NCBI RefSeq assembly: GCF_025370785.1
Contig: NZ_JAMXFA010000027.1
Location: 1-64,000 of the forward strand
Direction of reading: 5' to 3'
Length of the DNA stretch: 64,000 bases
From: Laspinema olomoucense D3b
GTDB lineage: Bacteria > Cyanobacteriota > Cyanobacteriia > Cyanobacteriales > Laspinemataceae
In this document: piece after piece, positions 9,541 to 19,845 of the stretch
Numbering within the stretch: position 1 is the first letter of the stretch
Layout: every line of letters begins with the position of its first letter
The notes under the pieces: generated by a model
What the model was told of the DNA's origin: nothing
Database searches by the model: none
What the model saw: only the letters and a program-made list of their open reading frames with translations
Position numbers and translations under genes: made by a program

Positions 9541-9607
9541 GATCTATTGAGTTTGAGGTAAACTAAAATTAACCCAAACGTGAGTAATCTCTTCTCCCAA
9601 TCCGAGT

Positions 9608-10507
9608 ATGAATCTTTACAGAAACTTTACAATTGGAGCAGCACTGACATCAGCCGCTGCTATCACTCTTGTTAGCCCATCGGCTATAGCGTTTACTATT
9701 ACCCCGACTAACAATACCCAAACTTTGCTGAACGCACTGCTTGGAACCAGCTATGGATTGAGTCAGGTTTCAATGACGATCAACGGCAATGCAAAAGCAA
9801 TGGGTCTATTTGAAAATGACCCCTTTGGCTTAGGGTCAGGCATCGTCCTCAGTACGGGTGAAGTGATTGAAATACCCGGAAAAAATACTCTAGATGGGGG
9901 AACTATCCCCGAGTATCCTTCTATCACTGACCTGAGTAGCGAGTTAAAGGCTGATAACAACACCTCTGACTCAGTTTCTCTGGAAATTAGCTTTAATGCT
10001 GACCAGAGTGCCAGTAAGTTGTTCTTTCAATATGTGTTTGGTTCTGAGGAATTTGTAGAATTTGGAGGGACTGGCTTCAATGATTCCTTTGAGTTGTTAC
10101 TTAACGGAACCAATCTAGCCAAACTGAGTGATGGTCAAGAGGTCACTATTAAAAATCTAGTGCCTAATCCTAAGGGGCCTTTTCACCCCGACTATCTCAA
10201 CAATCCGGTGGGATCTAGCATCCCGACTAAATTGGATGGCTATACCCGAACCCTGACCTTTGAGGGACAGCTTCTGCAAAATGCGAGAAATACTCTGAGG
10301 ATTAATATCACCGATGTCGGTGATAACTACTTAGATTCCGTTGTTTTCTTGAAGGGAGAGTCTTTGGGCACCGCTCTACCCCTGCACCGGGACTCGGAGA
10401 AAGTTCCGGAACCCGGTTTAGCGATCGCCTCTTTAGTTGTGGGGGGTCTCATCCTCCGCAAGGGTCGCCAATCCTCATCCCGTTCCCGGGACTCACATAC
10501 TCCATAA
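9608..10507 (+). CDS. Choice-of-anchor L domain protein with PEP-CTERM sorting signal
   Basis: The 299-residue protein begins with a signal peptide (about residues 1-28, cleavage after a SAIAF-like site). The middle is a choice-of-anchor L domain, recognised by STGEV, the FFQYVFGSEEF block and DSFELLLNG. The C-terminus has VPEP, then a hydrophobic stretch and a basic tail RKGRQSSSR, which is the PEP-CTERM signal read by an exosortase. It is therefore probably exported and anchored or released at the cell surface, where such proteins are linked to extracellular polymer. No exosortase gene is in the window. The start is the first ATG and gives a complete signal peptide. Confidence 0.88.
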   Translation: MNLYRNFTIGAALTSAAAITLVSPSAIAFTITPTNNTQTLLNALLGTSYGLSQVSMTINGNAKAMGLFENDPFGLGSGIVLSTGEVIEIPGKNTLDGGTIPEYPSITDLSSELKADNNTSDSVSLEISFNADQSASKLFFQYVFGSEEFVEFGGTGFNDSFELLLNGTNLAKLSDGQEVTIKNLVPNPKGPFHPDYLNNPVGSSIPTKLDGYTRTLTFEGQLLQNARNTLRINITDVGDNYLDSVVFLKGESLGTALPLHRDSEKVPEPGLAIASLVVGGLILRKGRQSSSRSRDSHTP

Positions 10508-12421
<1,914 letters not shown>

Positions 12422-12525
12422 TTGCTCCAACGGGCACTCTTGCTAGTGGTTAATAACCGTTAGACGCTATTAACCATTAGCTCGGGTCAATTCGCGAGTA
12501 AATCTTGACAATTGAAAACTGGAAT

Positions 12526-12933
12526 ATGACATTAACAGTTCGCGTGATTTCCCCAGATAAAACGGTCTGGGATTCTCAGGCTGAGGAAGTGATTCTGCCA
12601 AGTACCACAGGGCAACTGGGTATTCTCAGCGAACACGCTCCTTTGCTAACTGCCCTCGATGTGGGTGTAATGCGGGTTCGTGCCGATAAAGAGTGGGTGG
12701 CGATCGCCCTGATGGGTGGTTTTGCTGAAGTGGAGCAAAACGAAGTCACTATCCTCGTTAACGGTGCTGAACAGGGCGACAAAATTAACTTAGAAGAAGC
12801 TAAAAAAGCCTATTCCGAAGCAGAAACCCGTCTGAATAGCTCGACCACGGGTAGCCGTCAAGAGCAAATTCAGGCCAAACAAGCCCTTAAACGAGCCAGA
12901 GCTCGGGTCCAAGCCGCAGGCGGCATGGTTTAA
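12526..12933 (+). CDS. atpC: F1 ATP synthase subunit epsilon
   Basis: Epsilon is the central-stalk regulatory subunit. The protein (135 residues) begins [16 protein letters not shown], the usual family start, so I prefer the ATG at 12526 over the in-frame TTG at 12505. The N-terminal beta-sandwich has [17 protein letters not shown] and the [14 protein letters not shown] block; the C-terminal two helices follow (residues about 88-132). It is cotranscribed with atpD, and a hairpin terminator follows at 12972-13018. Confidence 0.97.
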   Translation: MTLTVRVISPDKTVWDSQAEEVILPSTTGQLGILSEHAPLLTALDVGVMRVRADKEWVAIALMGGFAEVEQNEVTILVNGAEQGDKINLEEAKKAYSEAETRLNSSTTGSRQEQIQAKQALKRARARVQAAGGMV

Positions 12934-12971
12934 CGGTTTAATGGTTTAACTAATTCAATCAAAATCGATTG

Positions 12972-13018
12972 GGGTGAAGGCGGCAACAGTAATGACTGAC
13001 TGCTTCACCCTTCACCTT
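12972..13018. terminator. Terminator after atpC, shared with the convergent gene
   Basis: GGGTGAAG (12972-12979) pairs with CTTCACCC (13003-13010), and the stem is followed by a T-rich run. It lies between atpC and a convergent gene ending at 13033, so it may serve both. Confidence 0.65.
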
Positions 13019-13032
13019 TTTTATACCCTAAA

Positions 13033-13338
13033 TTAAACTCCAACACGGTCGAGTAAAGGCTGAATCGTCTCCCAAGTCAGTCCTTGCTCAATATAGTCGG
13101 GTTTTTCTGGATTCAGAGGGCTTTTAATGCGATCAATTTTAATAATTTTACCCGAGTCCGGTAAGATTGGCACATCGGGGTCGAAAGCCGTGGGACGGGT
13201 TAAAGAACTGGAAAATCCCTTAAAAATGGTAATTTCATCCAGTTCTTGATCAATTTCTGCCGTCACGAGTAAGACTTCCTGGGGACGTTTTTGAGTATAT
13301 TTTTCGAGACGTTGGCCCATAGAGGGAGTGATTGCCAT
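13033..13338 (-). CDS. Small conserved cyanobacterial protein of unknown function
   Basis: This 101-residue soluble protein has no signal peptide or membrane segment. It contains RPQEVLLVTAEIDQELDEITIFKGFSS and a C-terminal stretch PDYIEQGLTWETIQPLLDRVGV. The mixture of a beta-rich start and an amphipathic C-terminal helix suggests a compact folded domain. I recall similar proteins in many cyanobacteria but cannot attach a function. It is convergent with atpC. Confidence 0.65.
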   Translation of the reverse strand: MAITPSMGQRLEKYTQKRPQEVLLVTAEIDQELDEITIFKGFSSSLTRPTAFDPDVPILPDSGKIIKIDRIKSPLNPEKPDYIEQGLTWETIQPLLDRVGV

Positions 13339-13488
13339 CGTTCAAGTTTCAGTCGAGTTTAACATCAGTGGGGATTTCAGAATTATCTGGGGTGAGTTGA
13401 AGGGGCGATCGCTCCTCAATTGAGCTAACTAGATTAGCAGGCGATCGCCACTTCACCTCAACGGAGGTAAAGAAGAGCAAAAACAGTA

Positions 13489-14088
13489 TTATTGTCCCGT
13501 TGCCGATCGCCCTTGCTTACCCAGACGAATTAGGACAAAGTAAGCAAAACAAACCACATAAATCACTAAACCTACCACTCCCCAAAATCCTAATAAACCG
13601 GCGTCGGCATTGGGATGTAAAATTTCTTTAAAACCCCAGGGGGGGTCGAGCCAAACTCGACATGAAGAGTTATTCAGGAGTGCAGATTGACTAGAGAAAG
13701 CACAGCCTAAAAAGGGAATTTGAATTAAAGTGCCGACTGCCATATAAATGGAAATCGCCCAACGCCAGGAGGTAAAAGCCAGCTTTAACGGAGACTGGGG
13801 GCGATCGTCCACATCTTCATTCAGATCCACCCAAAACCACAGAGAAAGCGGAATCAAAAAGCGAGCTACGAACGCGGAAACAAAGCTCAGAGGGAGAGCA
13901 CCAATCATCAGATAGACCGTAATGGCAAGTAAGCTCGAAACTCGCCAATAAATCATTAATAACCGCTGAATTGAATCAACATTCTGAGTCAAAGACCAGA
14001 TGAGTAGAATCAGCGGCAGGATTACTGTAAATAAGACAGCTAGTCGGTAATCCATCCAGACTAGCGATTGAAACCAAGGTTGCTCCAT
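13489..14088 (-). CDS. DUF3177-type multi-TM membrane protein
   Basis: The protein has five to six hydrophobic segments and the recognisable start WFQSLVWMDYRLAVLFTVILPL, followed by a tryptophan-rich SLWFWVDLNED and the loop CRVWLDPPWGFKEILHP. These fit the cyanobacterial DUF3177 family of integral membrane proteins, whose function is not known. I chose the ATG at 14088 (MEQPW), which places the start near the homologous WMDYRLA block; the in-frame ATG at 14106 is an alternative. It appears to be a single-gene unit. Confidence 0.7.
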   Translation of the reverse strand: MEQPWFQSLVWMDYRLAVLFTVILPLILLIWSLTQNVDSIQRLLMIYWRVSSLLAITVYLMIGALPLSFVSAFVARFLIPLSLWFWVDLNEDVDDRPQSPLKLAFTSWRWAISIYMAVGTLIQIPFLGCAFSSQSALLNNSSCRVWLDPPWGFKEILHPNADAGLLGFWGVVGLVIYVVCFAYFVLIRLGKQGRSATGQ

Positions 14089-14282
14089 TGTGGATTTGAT
14101 GACCATCGAACGTTAGCATTGTACAGTTGGTCAATAGACGACCCCGGGCGATCGGCTATTTTGACAACCAACCAGCACAAGCAACTGGACCCTCTGATGA
14201 GAGAGTTCCAGTTGCCAAAAAAAGAAATTGCAATCGAGGTTAAAGCCTGTTATCCAGAGTTATTCCCTGGCTGCATTCTTAT

Positions 14283-14504
14283 TTATTCGTCATAGATCCG
14301 GCATTCAGCAGCATCCGGGTTGTCATCACAATATTTCTCTAACGAGCTCTTGGGTTTGTTTTGGCGCTGGTGGGCTGCTTCTGCTTGCACTTCTTCAACC
14401 GCATCCCAGGCGGCAGCACACTCTTGGGAGTTGGCTCCGCTGGTATCGCAGACAGCGCGAGCATTTTCAAGCTCTTGTTCGATTTGTTCTTTGATATTGC
14501 TCAT
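14283..14504 (-). CDS. cp12: CP12 domain protein
   Basis: CP12 is a small, intrinsically disordered, redox-controlled linker that ties glyceraldehyde-3-phosphate dehydrogenase and phosphoribulokinase into an inactive complex in the dark. The 73-residue protein shows both cysteine pairs: one around CDTSGANSQEC, the other around YCDDNPDAAEC, with the central AWDAVEEVQAEAAH helix. The open frame extends upstream to 14564, but family homology and length point to MSNIKEQIE (ATG at 14504). All four redox cysteines are present. Confidence 0.92.
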   Translation of the reverse strand: MSNIKEQIEQELENARAVCDTSGANSQECAAAWDAVEEVQAEAAHQRQNKPKSSLEKYCDDNPDAAECRIYDE

Positions 14505-14953
14505 AACTTTTGTTTTCTCAACAACTTGGGCACTTTTGGCACTATGGAAAAGGTTTCCGCTCAATCTTAGCGCTAACTTCTTGGAGTGGGTCTAGTAGAG
14601 GGTCAGGGACCAATAGGGGACCACAGAAGGGGCCCGGTTGGGACAGAACGCTAATTTCTTTTACCAGAGATACAGGAAACCCGAGCGGTAGCATTGTATC
14701 CGTTGTTATTTTTTAAGATTCTGCGGTCTTACCCAGTCCTCCCCCCTTCGGAGATACTCTACTGTCTTCTTCCCTAGAAATGTTAAATTATTTTAACACA
14801 AGCCTCGATAGCCGTGCAGATCTGGGCTTGGAGGGGGCGATCGCCACAGAGCAGGTGGGTCCTACACCTGCATCGGGGCGGGTGGCAACCCCTCAAAATC
14901 AGCTAAAAAATAAATATCTTTAACACTCAAAGTTTTAGCACTCTCTCAAAAAG
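14505..14953. other. Gene-free region between divergent CP12 and FIST genes
   Basis: This 450-bp stretch must hold the divergent promoters of the CP12 gene and the FIST gene. I see GC-rich direct-repeat-like runs (AGGGGACC, AGGGGCCC near 14610-14640) but no clear RNA or gene. Confidence 0.5.
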
Positions 14954-16195
14954 GTGGAACCCGTGGCAGACCAGATGAAGTGGGCAAATGCATTGTCAAC
15001 CCGTCCTTCATTGGAAGGGGCAGTATTCGAGGTCGTAGAGCGATCGCAGCAGCTATTATCAGCCCCAGCCGATCTTGGCTTTGTGTTTATTTCCTCAGCT
15101 TTTGCCAGTGAATATTCCCGGCTGATGCCCTTACTGCAACAGCAGTTAGGAGTACCCGTTCTCATTGGCTGTTCCGGTAGCGGCATTATTGGCATGGATG
15201 GACAACTCGCCGCCCGAGAACTCGAAGAACAGCCCGCCTTGAGTCTAACCTTAGCTTGTTTGCCCGGGGTCAAAGTCGAAGCCTTTCATCTGCATGGGGA
15301 AGAACTGCCGGACTTAGATAGTCCTCCCGATGCCTGGGTGGAGACCATTGGGGTCCCCGCGAGCAGTCACCCCCACTTTATCCTGCTGGCGGATCCGTTT
15401 ACGTCAAAAATTAATGACTTATTGCAAGGGCTAGATTTTGCTTACCCAGGGTCAGCTAAAGTTGGGGGATTAGCCAGCGGGGGAGCAATGGGAAACACCA
15501 TTGCATTATTTAGCGGCGATCGCCTCTATCGAGAAGGAGCCGTTGGGGTGGCTTTGAGTGGGAATATAGTCTTAGAAACCATAGTTGCTCAGGGTTGTAA
15601 ACCCATTGGGCATCCCTTTACAGTCAAAGAGTGTGAGCGCAATATTCTCCTGGCCCTAGATGCCGAACCCTGCGGTTCGGGGGTATCCCAAAGACCCCTA
15701 GAAGCCCTCAAAACCGTGATTGAAAGCCTCAGCGAATCAGACCGGCAGTTGGCCCAGCATTCCTTGTTTATTGGCATTGCCCGGAATGAATTTAAAGAGG
15801 AATTGGAACAGGGGGACTTTTTAATCCGCAATGTGTTGGGGGTGGACCCCAGAGAAGGAGCCATAGCCATCGGCGATCGCCTCCGTCCGGGCCAGCGCAT
15901 CCAGTTCCACCTGCGGGACGCCCAAACCTCTGCGGAAGACCTAGAAATGCTCCTGCAACGGTATCAGAGTAATTTTTCTGCGGCAAATTCTTCCGTAGGA
16001 GCATTAATGTTTGCCTGTCTCGGGCGCGGTGAACAGCTTTATGGTGAGCCTGATTTTGACTCTCGTCTGTTTAGGCAATATGTCGGGAACATCCCCGTGA
16101 GTGGCTTTTTTTGCAACGGTGAAATTGGCCCAGTGGGGGGTGGAACCTTCCTTCATGGATACACGTCCGTATTTGGAATATGTCACCCACTCTAA
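14954..16195 (+). CDS. FIST domain sensory protein
   Basis: The 413-residue protein matches the two-part FIST module (FIST N-terminal domain, then FIST C-terminal domain), thought to bind small ligands such as amino acids in signalling proteins. Diagnostic blocks are GVPVLIGCSGSGIIG, the GGLASGG stretch, and the C-terminal FSCLGRG-like ALMFACLGRGEQLYG with GFFCNGEIGPVGGGTFLHGYT. No kinase or GGDEF output domain is attached, so it would act through a partner. The frame begins at a GTG (14954); GTG 14963 is an alternative. It is soluble and monocistronic. Confidence 0.85.
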   Translation: MEPVADQMKWANALSTRPSLEGAVFEVVERSQQLLSAPADLGFVFISSAFASEYSRLMPLLQQQLGVPVLIGCSGSGIIGMDGQLAARELEEQPALSLTLACLPGVKVEAFHLHGEELPDLDSPPDAWVETIGVPASSHPHFILLADPFTSKINDLLQGLDFAYPGSAKVGGLASGGAMGNTIALFSGDRLYREGAVGVALSGNIVLETIVAQGCKPIGHPFTVKECERNILLALDAEPCGSGVSQRPLEALKTVIESLSESDRQLAQHSLFIGIARNEFKEELEQGDFLIRNVLGVDPREGAIAIGDRLRPGQRIQFHLRDAQTSAEDLEMLLQRYQSNFSAANSSVGALMFACLGRGEQLYGEPDFDSRLFRQYVGNIPVSGFFCNGEIGPVGGGTFLHGYTSVFGICHPL

Positions 16196-16801
16196 AAGCT
16201 ATCGATTAACAGAGTGTTCGCTCACCCCTTCGGGGAAACGCCATTGCCGTTATCGATTTCTTAAATGCTAACTTGGGCTGACCCTTATTGCCTTCCTTAT
16301 AAGGAAAGCAACTGCGGCCCATTGCAGCAATTCTTTCACCTCTTTTCTAAAGGGAAGTTGGAAAATTAAGAACCCGAAAGGGTTTCGACACTATGTCGGG
16401 GGAAGTTTTTACTTTTTTAAGTCTCTATACTCGGGATAAAAAAAGAAAAACTACCTAAATTTACGGAAATTGAGGAGATAAAAATTAACAAAAATTTTCA
16501 GGTTAAAAAATTACATTAGGTCCATTTCTTTTGTGGTATGTTAGCGATTAGCAGATAAAAATTTTGCTAATTTCAGCTTCGTCTACGCAACCCGCATTGA
16601 TCCGGGAGTTTAAGTTTAAAAAAATAAAAAAACTCTAGGATTGGCATCCAGTTAATGGATCTGTGGCTTTTTTTCCCATCCATCCCATTCAATGGATTTG
16701 TCTGTAAACCATCCCTCTTTAATGCAAACCTAAGCGGGTGACACCGATTTCCAGACAATCCAATGGGAAACAAATGAGCAAGTTTCCTCATCAAAAATTA
16801 T
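16196..16801. other. 606-bp gene-free region upstream of the beta-barrel operon
   Basis: The stretch is AT-rich from 16420 on, with A-tracts typical of a promoter region. Short open frames on the minus strand are not convincing. It probably contains the promoter of the 16802-19531 operon. Confidence 0.5.
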
Positions 16802-17812
16802 ATGAAGATTTGCCCTGTCCAACCGGCGATTCTCGCGATCGCATTATTAGGGCCTCTGGGGTGGGCTACCGGCGCGATCGCTCAAACCCTAAGTCCCTTA
16901 GACCTTGACCCTCTCACCCAGGACTGTCAAGCCTGCTTACTCGATCGCCCGACAACTCCCACCCTGGGTTTACCCCTTGCACCCAATCATACAGAATCAT
17001 CCTGGAGGGATCCGGAGATGATTTCCCAAACCTCTGATAATCCCACCGGGCAAAACATCAGAGCACAAACCCAGCAACTCCAGCAGCGCCTACAAACCCT
17101 GCAACAAGTGCCACTGCAACAAATCTATCTGGGCGCACCAGGAACCAGTTCCAATACCCCCACCGCTTATGGGGGACGCTTTGGCAGCGTGGGAGTTGGC
17201 TTTAGCTATCAACAGCGAACCCGGTACACCGACGAAAGCGATGGCACCACCGGACTCGTCATGAGTTTTGGAGACCCCCAGAACGTCGTCGGGTTAGATG
17301 TCGGGGTAACCCTGTTGGACTTATCCAGCATCAACGATCGCGGAAGTTTTGGCGAACGCGGCTCCTTTAACTTCAAAGCGCACCGTGCCTTTCCCGGTGA
17401 CTTGGCCGTCGCAGTGGGACTGGAAAACGCCTTAATCTGGGGCTTTTCCGATGCCGATACCAGCCTTTATGGAGTCGTCAGCAAGCGATTTCGCCTCAGC
17501 GAAAATAGCCAAGACCCTTTTAGCCGACTGTCCGTCTCTGCCGGAGTCGGGAACGGACGCTTTCGCACCGAAGACCAAGTGCAAGACGACGAAGGGAGCA
17601 TCGGCGTATTTGGTAGCGTTGCCGTGCAAGTCATCCCCCCGGTCAGCGTTTTCACCGAATGGACCGGCCAAGACTTAAACATTGGAGCATCAGTCTTGCC
17701 CTTTCGCAACCTGCCCCTTGTGATTACCCCAACCCTCAGCGACATCACCGGAACCGCCGGGGATGGCACTCGCTTTACGTTAGGAGTTGGCTACGGAATG
17801 TCCTTTTTTTAA
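16802..17812 (+). CDS. Secreted outer-membrane beta-barrel-like protein
   Basis: The 336-residue protein has a signal peptide ending near IAQ (residue about 28). After a Gln-rich helical section (residues about 80-105) it becomes a run of alternating, glycine-rich beta-strands (VGVGFSYQQRT, VVGLDVGVTLLDL, LAVAVGLENALIWG, LSVSAGVGNGRF, SIGVFGSVAVQV, FTLGVGYGMSFF). It ends in phenylalanine, the usual C-terminal residue for BAM-dependent barrels. I infer an 8-10 strand outer-membrane barrel. The function is unknown; no named family is recognised. It is followed after 21 bp by a second secreted protein. Confidence 0.75.
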   Translation: MKICPVQPAILAIALLGPLGWATGAIAQTLSPLDLDPLTQDCQACLLDRPTTPTLGLPLAPNHTESSWRDPEMISQTSDNPTGQNIRAQTQQLQQRLQTLQQVPLQQIYLGAPGTSSNTPTAYGGRFGSVGVGFSYQQRTRYTDESDGTTGLVMSFGDPQNVVGLDVGVTLLDLSSINDRGSFGERGSFNFKAHRAFPGDLAVAVGLENALIWGFSDADTSLYGVVSKRFRLSENSQDPFSRLSVSAGVGNGRFRTEDQVQDDEGSIGVFGSVAVQVIPPVSVFTEWTGQDLNIGASVLPFRNLPLVITPTLSDITGTAGDGTRFTLGVGYGMSFF

Positions 17813-17833
17813 CCCAAATTCAGGAGGGTGAAC

Positions 17834-19531
17834 GTGAAAGTTCTCTATTTCTTACTCAAAACTGGTCTGTTTCTAAGTCTGCCTCTCGGATTTTCCCTAG
17901 CGGCCACTCTGATTGCCCCGAGTTCAGTCCAAGCACAAACCAATCAATCCGATATTACCGGCGACGGGGGTGGAAATTCCAGCACCATAATCAATAGCAA
18001 CTCCAATATCAAAGTCACCACCACCATTATTACCAACCAATCCGATAGTACCGGGGGAGTCATTGGCGGCGGGGGTACGATTATTCGAGAAATTACCGTC
18101 TCGATTACCCGCATTTTAATCGACAGCAATTTGGCGAACATGACTGCGTTTCTGACGCCGACCCCTGGCGGGGAAAGCAGCGCAACGCCAACGCCAACTC
18201 CAACGGCAACACCTACTCCGCCTCCGACTATCGAGCCGGTTTCTAGCCCGGAACCCGCACCCGTTCAGGAATCTGCTGCTCCTCAACCCACACCTCTACC
18301 CCCACTGCCAAGCGCCCAACAGCCCGGACCCCAACAATCTGCTCCTGTTTCCACGAATCAATCGGATTCCACGGGAAATACTCCGATACCAACCCCTGGA
18401 CCCGGAGCAGGGGGTCCCCAAAACCCCGCGATTCAAATTGTGGAACTGCCTCTAGGACCTCAACGGTTTGTCATGCTGGTGCCTTCAGGTAACAATGGAC
18501 GGGGCAATGGTATTGGGACCCTCGTTGCATTGCTCAACTTAGGCGAACAGGCTCAGGGTCGCGTGCGCCTTTTAGCAAGTTGGAACTGGGGTAGCTGGGG
18601 CGGAATGCTCGTGCGCATCGGCAATCAGCGCGTGTTTATTAGCCTCGCTGGGATTTCTCCGGGTTCCTCTCAAAATAACCCTGTGTTACCTGGTGGGATG
18701 GCAAATGGAGCCTTTAGCTTCGTGGGCGTCGTCACAGGGGCCTGGGTTGACCCTCCGATCGCTGAAGGATTCCGCTACACCATGAACTCGGATTCTCTGT
18801 TTACGGAGATTCAAGACTTCCCCACAGGTTTCCCCAATCCGTTTACCGTGTCTGTCAACGGTCAAGAACTGGGTGAATTTGGTCCTGGCGACTCGGTAGA
18901 TTTTACCCAGTTTCCCGGTGGTGGCGTCAAAGAGTTTACCATCACGGGTTTAACGCCCTTAGTCGATCCAGAAAACCCGATCGCTTTCCCCTTGAAAGTT
19001 GGGTTTAATACCGAAACCGCTGATTTTACAATGGGTGCGATTCTCGATCCCGAAGCGGTGGCGTTCTATGAGGAAAATCCCGTGGGACCGGAACCGTTCA
19101 CCTTTAATATTCTCAGCGATGGCGGAACGATGGAAATCGTCCCAGCTTCTACATCGGAAGTGTTGCGAGAAAATGCCGATCGCGTTGCTGAGGGAATTTC
19201 TGACCCAGGCAAACGTCAGCAGTTCTTAAACCAAGTCGCAGCGGTGGAAACCGATTTGAACCAATTATCCTCCAAGTTCCAATCCTTACTCCCAGTTGGT
19301 GGCGGACTGAATGCGACGGGATTAAATCCATCGATGACTTCTGTGGAAAGTCTGCGGCAGTCCCTACCTTTGTTGCTGGAAGAGTTGGACAATCTCTCGG
19401 ATAATGCTTCTGAATCTGAGGCAATGCCGATCGCCAATCTGATCAACGAAGTTGAAGGCATGACCAGCTTACTAGAAGCAGTCACCCCCATGCTGTCTCA
19501 GATGCGAGAGTCCCTTGCTATTGCTCGCTAG
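17834..19531 (+). CDS. Secreted protein with Pro/Thr-rich linker, unknown function
   Basis: The start is decided by the AGGAGG site at 17822-17827, which sits 6 nt before the GTG at 17834 and overlaps the alternative GTG at 17828. A signal peptide ends near SSVQAQ. Asn/Ser/Thr-rich sequence with three NQSD-x-TG motifs follows, then a TPTPTPT linker (residues about 115-185). The C-terminal section has beta-rich blocks (PQRFVMLVPSG, FSFVGVVTGAWVDPP) and a helical end (residues about 425-565). It is cotranscribed with the beta-barrel gene and may be its surface or periplasmic partner. Confidence 0.75.
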   Translation: MKVLYFLLKTGLFLSLPLGFSLAATLIAPSSVQAQTNQSDITGDGGGNSSTIINSNSNIKVTTTIITNQSDSTGGVIGGGGTIIREITVSITRILIDSNLANMTAFLTPTPGGESSATPTPTPTATPTPPPTIEPVSSPEPAPVQESAAPQPTPLPPLPSAQQPGPQQSAPVSTNQSDSTGNTPIPTPGPGAGGPQNPAIQIVELPLGPQRFVMLVPSGNNGRGNGIGTLVALLNLGEQAQGRVRLLASWNWGSWGGMLVRIGNQRVFISLAGISPGSSQNNPVLPGGMANGAFSFVGVVTGAWVDPPIAEGFRYTMNSDSLFTEIQDFPTGFPNPFTVSVNGQELGEFGPGDSVDFTQFPGGGVKEFTITGLTPLVDPENPIAFPLKVGFNTETADFTMGAILDPEAVAFYEENPVGPEPFTFNILSDGGTMEIVPASTSEVLRENADRVAEGISDPGKRQQFLNQVAAVETDLNQLSSKFQSLLPVGGGLNATGLNPSMTSVESLRQSLPLLLEELDNLSDNASESEAMPIANLINEVEGMTSLLEAVTPMLSQMRESLAIAR

Positions 19532-19581
19532 GACAAGAAACTAGGTTTCTGTACCAGAAATACAGGATTCTAGGGTTAACA

Positions 19582-19631
19582 AATCCGCCGATGAACTGCT
19601 TTTCCCTAAAAAGTAGGTTCCTCGGCGGATT
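19582..19631 (+). terminator. Inverted repeat downstream of the secreted-protein operon
   Basis: AATCCGCCGA (19582-19591) and TCGGCGGATT (19622-19631) are perfect 10-bp complements around a 30-nt loop. It lies 50 bp after the operon stop and may end transcription, though the following T-run is weak. Confidence 0.5.
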
Positions 19632-19640
19632 CTGTGTAGA

Positions 19641-19841
19641 GTCTATAAAAACCCGCACCCTCAAGGGTGGGGCTACACGGACGAAGCCCGCCTGCGCGGG
19701 CTAAAACCGAAAACCAACTTTTTACAACTGGATTTGGTCTGATACTCCATCCGGTTGTCAGAGATTTACTTTACTCCTCAGCCTGCGTAGGCAGGCTTTG
19801 TCCGTGGAGCCAGACCCTTGAGGGTGCGGGTTTTTATAGAC
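19641..19841. mobile_element. 201-bp palindromic MITE-like element
   Basis: Two ~62-bp terminal arms (19641-19702 and 19780-19841) are inverted copies: GTCTATAAAAACCCGCACC... on the left, and its complement ending ...GGGTTTTTATAGAC on the right. The 77-bp core contains a further inverted pair (ACAACTGGAT / ATCCGGTTGT). It encodes no transposase. Partial copies occur at 8510, 39360 and 63935. It fits a non-autonomous, transposase-dependent repeat of the MITE or REP-like kind; the parent element is not in the window. Confidence 0.75.
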
Positions 19842-19845
19842 AGAC

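Larger units (their letters stand above)
7852..9607. other. 1.75-kb stretch without a confident gene
   Basis: No convincing gene lies between minE and the PEP-CTERM gene. It holds a long hairpin (8298-8344), a worn copy of the palindromic repeat family (8510-8544), a weak A/T-flanked hairpin near 8907-8939, and possible pseudogene debris (about 9120-9540). Short open frames here change frame often and lack ribosome sites. Confidence 0.6.

Noticed and set aside
16573..16794. 73-codon minus-strand open frame
   Set aside because: Lies in an AT-rich promoter region, with no ribosome site or family features.
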